Below, in pieces: positions 4,805 to 7,526 of a DNA stretch of 7,526 nucleotides. The stretch comes from an uncultured Phycisphaerales bacterium. Lineage in GTDB: Bacteria > Planctomycetota > Phycisphaerae > UBA1845 > CAIVHJ01. The notes under the pieces were generated by a model. That model saw nothing but the letters and a program-made list of their open reading frames with translations, was not told the DNA's origin and did no database searches. The DNA lies in contig CAIVHJ010000193.1 of NCBI GenBank assembly GCA_903905665.1, forward strand, positions 1 to 7,526, written 5' to 3'. Position 1 is the stretch's first letter; every line of letters begins with the position of its first letter. A program made the position numbers and the translations under genes.

Positions 4805-7526
4805 TCAGTTTCCAAAGGTCATATTCCCAAGCGACTGAGGATTGTAGGTATTCCAGACCGCCTGCGACCAGTTGGTATACTGTTTTTCGGCGACGTTGAA
4901 TCGGCAGATATTAATACCCCAAGTGCGGGGGCGGGCCGCAGAATCACCAAATGCCGACAACGGAATCCGACCCTCGACAATCCACCGGTCGTCGAGAATC
5001 CGCGTAACCCCTTCCACTTCAGTGGTTCCGCTCTCCACCGGGCCGATTTGGGGCTGGGACCGGATTCCATGTTCGAGAAAAATGACCCCCGAAGGTTTGA
5101 TCACGACGTGGTACAAATCCGACGGAGACATGGATCGCCCGTTGGTCGGATCGATGAGGATTTCAAGAAGTTCCTCCCCTGTGGGAATGGAATCCTCCTG
5201 CCGGATAAAATTCCGCTGCGTCGTGGACGGAGCAAACCGGCCGGTGGTCGTACAATGAAACTCAAAGTAAAGGTATTGCTTGTCGGCAGCCAGCAAACCC
5301 ATCACCCCATCGCTCACCGGTCCGGCCGCCGATTCGGAACTCTCACCCTGAATCGGCATGAAATGACCGACGACATTTCCGATGCCGATGGGCCAATCTG
5401 CCAAGTCTCCGTCCAGCACGGGGGGTTGGCTCAACCGCGACACCGAAATATGCGCAATCGGAATCTCCAGCGTCCGGTCTTCACCCCCGTCGGTATGGAG
5501 TGTCAGAGGGATTTTCAGTTTTCCATCGGTACCGGTCGGAATCTGTGATGCCCGAATCGACAAAGCAACCGGTTGGATTGAATAAGGTGAAATCTCTTCC
5601 ATTCGAGTTTGCGCAGACGCGGGTTCCCATCCCATCGGGAGCGATCCAAAACCAAGTGTGGGCCGAACGGCCGACCGCGTGTAATTGTCAACGCTCACAT
5701 AAACATCCAAATTGAAGAACGCTTTTGAATCGCTTTTCAAATCGGGATTCCACTGCACTCGAACTCCCAGCGGACGGCAACGAACCTCCTGCGTCGCATC
5801 GAGAAATCTTTGCCAGTCCAGCGTCGCCAGAATGTCTTCCGAACGAACGAGCGGATTGCGACTCGACTGGAGCAATGCCTGACTCAACAGATTTCGACCG
5901 GCGTTCCACCAATCGACGTTTTGCACCCATCCGTCGCAGCGCGCATCCGCCAAGTGCGCCCCACAAGCCGCCAAACCGGCATATCGACACAGCGAGTTGA
6001 GGACGACGTGGGCTTCTTCGCTCAGACCCTGTTGCTCGCACAATCGGACATACGCGAGGTCTTCCATTCCACGCCGAAGCAATTTCAATCGCAGCGTCGG
6101 CAACGGTTCGTTCAGTCCACAAATCTGACCCGGCAGGATCAGGGGGGCGGGGGTTCGCAAAATCTGCGCCTGGGGTGATCGCTGCGAAAAATCCTCGCTC
6201 CAGTTGTTCACTTCGGGGAGCAGAACCGCCGTCACTTTAAGCCAGTCCGCCTGAAACGGTATCACGCGCTCGAACGTGTCGGGACTGATCAGGTCCAAAC
6301 TGCCGGAAAACGGCGGGCGATCCGGCATCATCCAGCGATCCTGACTGCGAAACGACGGATCATACATGAGGTCGGCATTGACAAACTGGGCCGGCGGACA
6401 CCAAACGTTCACATACGCGCCCATGTCCACGTTCGGATAATCCTCCCATCCATAGGGTTTCAGGTCTTGCGGCGGCATCCTCGCCACGATCCGAAACTGC
6501 GGATCAGCCAATCGCACCACCCCCCCACACAAACGAACTCGGTCAAACGCCTCCTTCGTATACGTGGTGGAAACCGCATGGCTTTGTTCCGATCCGGGCC
6601 CCGGTAAAAGGACAAACGCCCGGTTCATCCATCCCCGATCCACAAAATGCTGGCTGCACGCCGATAGGTATTGTCGGAGTTGGCGCGTGTACGTCGGCGA
6701 AGTGAACGGATCATACGTCGGTGGGTTGGGAAATTTCTCGTCGAATGGAATCATCCAATGTCGCACGGGTGGTTGATCAGGATACATTCGCCCTGCTAAA
6801 AAATCCTCCACCACCATATCGTAGTCGTCCCACCGAACAATCGGCGCCCCTTGCTCGTTAACCTTGTTGATCGGATAAAAACCCGTCAGATAGGGACTGA
6901 GACGATGATCCTGCAACATCCGAAGCGTATTATGGACCAACTGGATCGATTCGTCATAAAGCGGTTGCCCCCGGATCAGTCGCTCCGGTGCAAACGGCTC
7001 GCCGTCAATCGCCAGATGGTGACCCAGTAATTTCTGCAAGTGAACCGGCGCCAACATATCCACGCCGACGTCATCGGGAAGCACCAGCGGCGTCACGTCC
7101 ACGACCAGCGGGACATTGGCGAGGAGTTGCCGATCCGACAAGACATGAATCGCCGAGACATATCGACCCGCGGGAGCAGATCGCGGAATGCGAACGTCCA
7201 CCCACAGATACAACTTCTGCTCAGCGTTGAGTTCGTATGGCTGGCCCAGCTTTGGAGCCGAACCGGGAATCAGCAGATCGGGTACTTCGGTGATCCGATC
7301 TTTTGGATCAACCATCTTGAGATACCAACCCGGCCAATTCTCGACCCCGACAAACCAAACCCGGTAAAAAGTGATCACCGCCGGATTCGGCGATTCAGAC
7401 TCCGCAGTAATCGCCTCGGTAGAAATGGTCACGTTTTTATAGGAACGGCGAGGTGATTCGAGGATCAGGTGAAATCCCATCGTTTCATTTCGGGCGCAGG
7501 ATAAATTGATCGTCCGGCTTCGCGGA
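4805..7526 (-). CDS. GH123/DUF4091-like protein with C-terminal CBM9-like domain (5' end outside window)
   Basis: At least 906 residues are visible. The frame stays open to the window edge, and the 15 codons before the first ATG (7480) encode SCARNET, continuing into the GFHLILESP strand typical of the N-terminal sandwich of GH123-like proteins. The true start and any signal peptide are therefore upstream of the window. Counting from Met at 7480: an Ig-like sandwich to about 135, with the characteristic RIPRSAPAGRYVSAI at 98-111; a (beta/alpha)8-like central part at about 140-480, ending with the DUF4091 hallmark RRGMEDLAYVRL (469-480); a linker helical and beta domain to about 680; and a CBM9/DOMON-like domain from PPVLDGDLADWP (686-697) to the end. 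GH123 enzymes act on beta-N-acetylgalactosaminides. The usual Asp-Glu-Pro motif expected after GWMNRAFVLL is not seen; PGPGSE stands there instead. The role is probably extracellular or periplasmic glycan binding or cleavage, with the substrate unknown. The stop lies close to rlmN. Confidence 0.88.
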   Translation of the reverse strand, partial: PRSRTINLSCARNETMGFHLILESPRRSYKNVTISTEAITAESESPNPAVITFYRVWFVGVENWPGWYLKMVDPKDRITEVPDLLIPGSAPKLGQPYELNAEQKLYLWVDVRIPRSAPAGRYVSAIHVLSDRQLLANVPLVVDVTPLVLPDDVGVDMLAPVHLQKLLGHHLAIDGEPFAPERLIRGQPLYDESIQLVHNTLRMLQDHRLSPYLTGFYPINKVNEQGAPIVRWDDYDMVVEDFLAGRMYPDQPPVRHWMIPFDEKFPNPPTYDPFTSPTYTRQLRQYLSACSQHFVDRGWMNRAFVLLPGPGSEQSHAVSTTYTKEAFDRVRLCGGVVRLADPQFRIVARMPPQDLKPYGWEDYPNVDMGAYVNVWCPPAQFVNADLMYDPSFRSQDRWMMPDRPPFSGSLDLISPDTFERVIPFQADWLKVTAVLLPEVNNWSEDFSQRSPQAQILRTPAPLILPGQICGLNEPLPTLRLKLLRRGMEDLAYVRLCEQQGLSEEAHVVLNSLCRYAGLAACGAHLADARCDGWVQNVDWWNAGRNLLSQALLQSSRNPLVRSEDILATLDWQRFLDATQEVRCRPLGVRVQWNPDLKSDSKAFFNLDVYVSVDNYTRSAVRPTLGFGSLPMGWEPASAQTRMEEISPYSIQPVALSIRASQIPTGTDGKLKIPLTLHTDGGEDRTLEIPIAHISVSRLSQPPVLDGDLADWPIGIGNVVGHFMPIQGESSESAAGPVSDGVMGLLAADKQYLYFEFHCTTTGRFAPSTTQRNFIRQEDSIPTGEELLEILIDPTNGRSMSPSDLYHVVIKPSGVIFLEHGIRSQPQIGPVESGTTEVEGVTRILDDRWIVEGRIPLSAFGDSAARPRTWGINICRFNVAEKQYTNWSQAVWNTYNPQSLGNMTFGN

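Noticed and set aside
5688..6122. Minus-strand open frame of 144 codons inside the GH123-like gene
   Set aside because: It is in another frame on the same strand; the translation is Arg/Ser/Ala-rich and the host gene is intact across it.

Overview
The window reads as a bacterial chromosome segment, most plausibly from a planctomycete or a relative in the PVC or neighbouring phyla. This lineage call is inference. It rests on four things: a large DUF4091/GH123-like protein with a C-terminal CBM9-like domain, an MJ0042-like zinc-ribbon membrane protein, a GspE/PilB-type ATPase with an N-terminal membrane anchor, and few Shine-Dalgarno sequences at the starts of first genes. All genes but one lie on the minus strand. 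No CRISPR array, insertion sequence, phage gene or replication origin is visible.

From left to right, the window opens inside a minus-strand tRNA-Arg(UCG), whose 3' end is cut by the window edge. Upstream of it in transcription order is a two-gene minus-strand cassette. A PIN-domain (VapC-like) toxin comes first, followed by a 64-residue candidate antitoxin coupled to it through a TGATG stop/start overlap and an unusually strong ribosome binding site. A divergent intergenic region of about 180 bp holds a -10-like element facing each way. It separates the cassette from the only convincing plus-strand gene, a small zinc-ribbon protein with membrane helices.

That gene runs tail to tail, with no base between the stop codons, into a minus-strand block. 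In transcription order the block is: a secreted or exported-looking GH123-like protein (5' end outside the window), rlmN (23S rRNA/tRNA adenine-C2 methyltransferase), a membrane-anchored GspE/PilB-family ATPase, and a CvpA-like membrane protein. Close spacing suggests that the GH123-like gene and rlmN are co-transcribed, and likewise the ATPase and cvpA. A weak promoter candidate lies between rlmN and the ATPase gene. The ATPase-CvpA pair is the likeliest functional unit there; rlmN and the hydrolase-like gene have no evident link.

Points most worth a second look are the predicted leaderless toxin mRNA, the toxin-first cassette with an antitoxin lacking any recognisable DNA-binding fold, its position directly upstream of a tRNA gene, the ATPase whose usual N-terminal docking domain is replaced by two membrane helices, and the GH123-like protein that seems to lack the family's acidic catalytic pair at the expected place. 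None of these amounts to a clearly new system from sequence alone.
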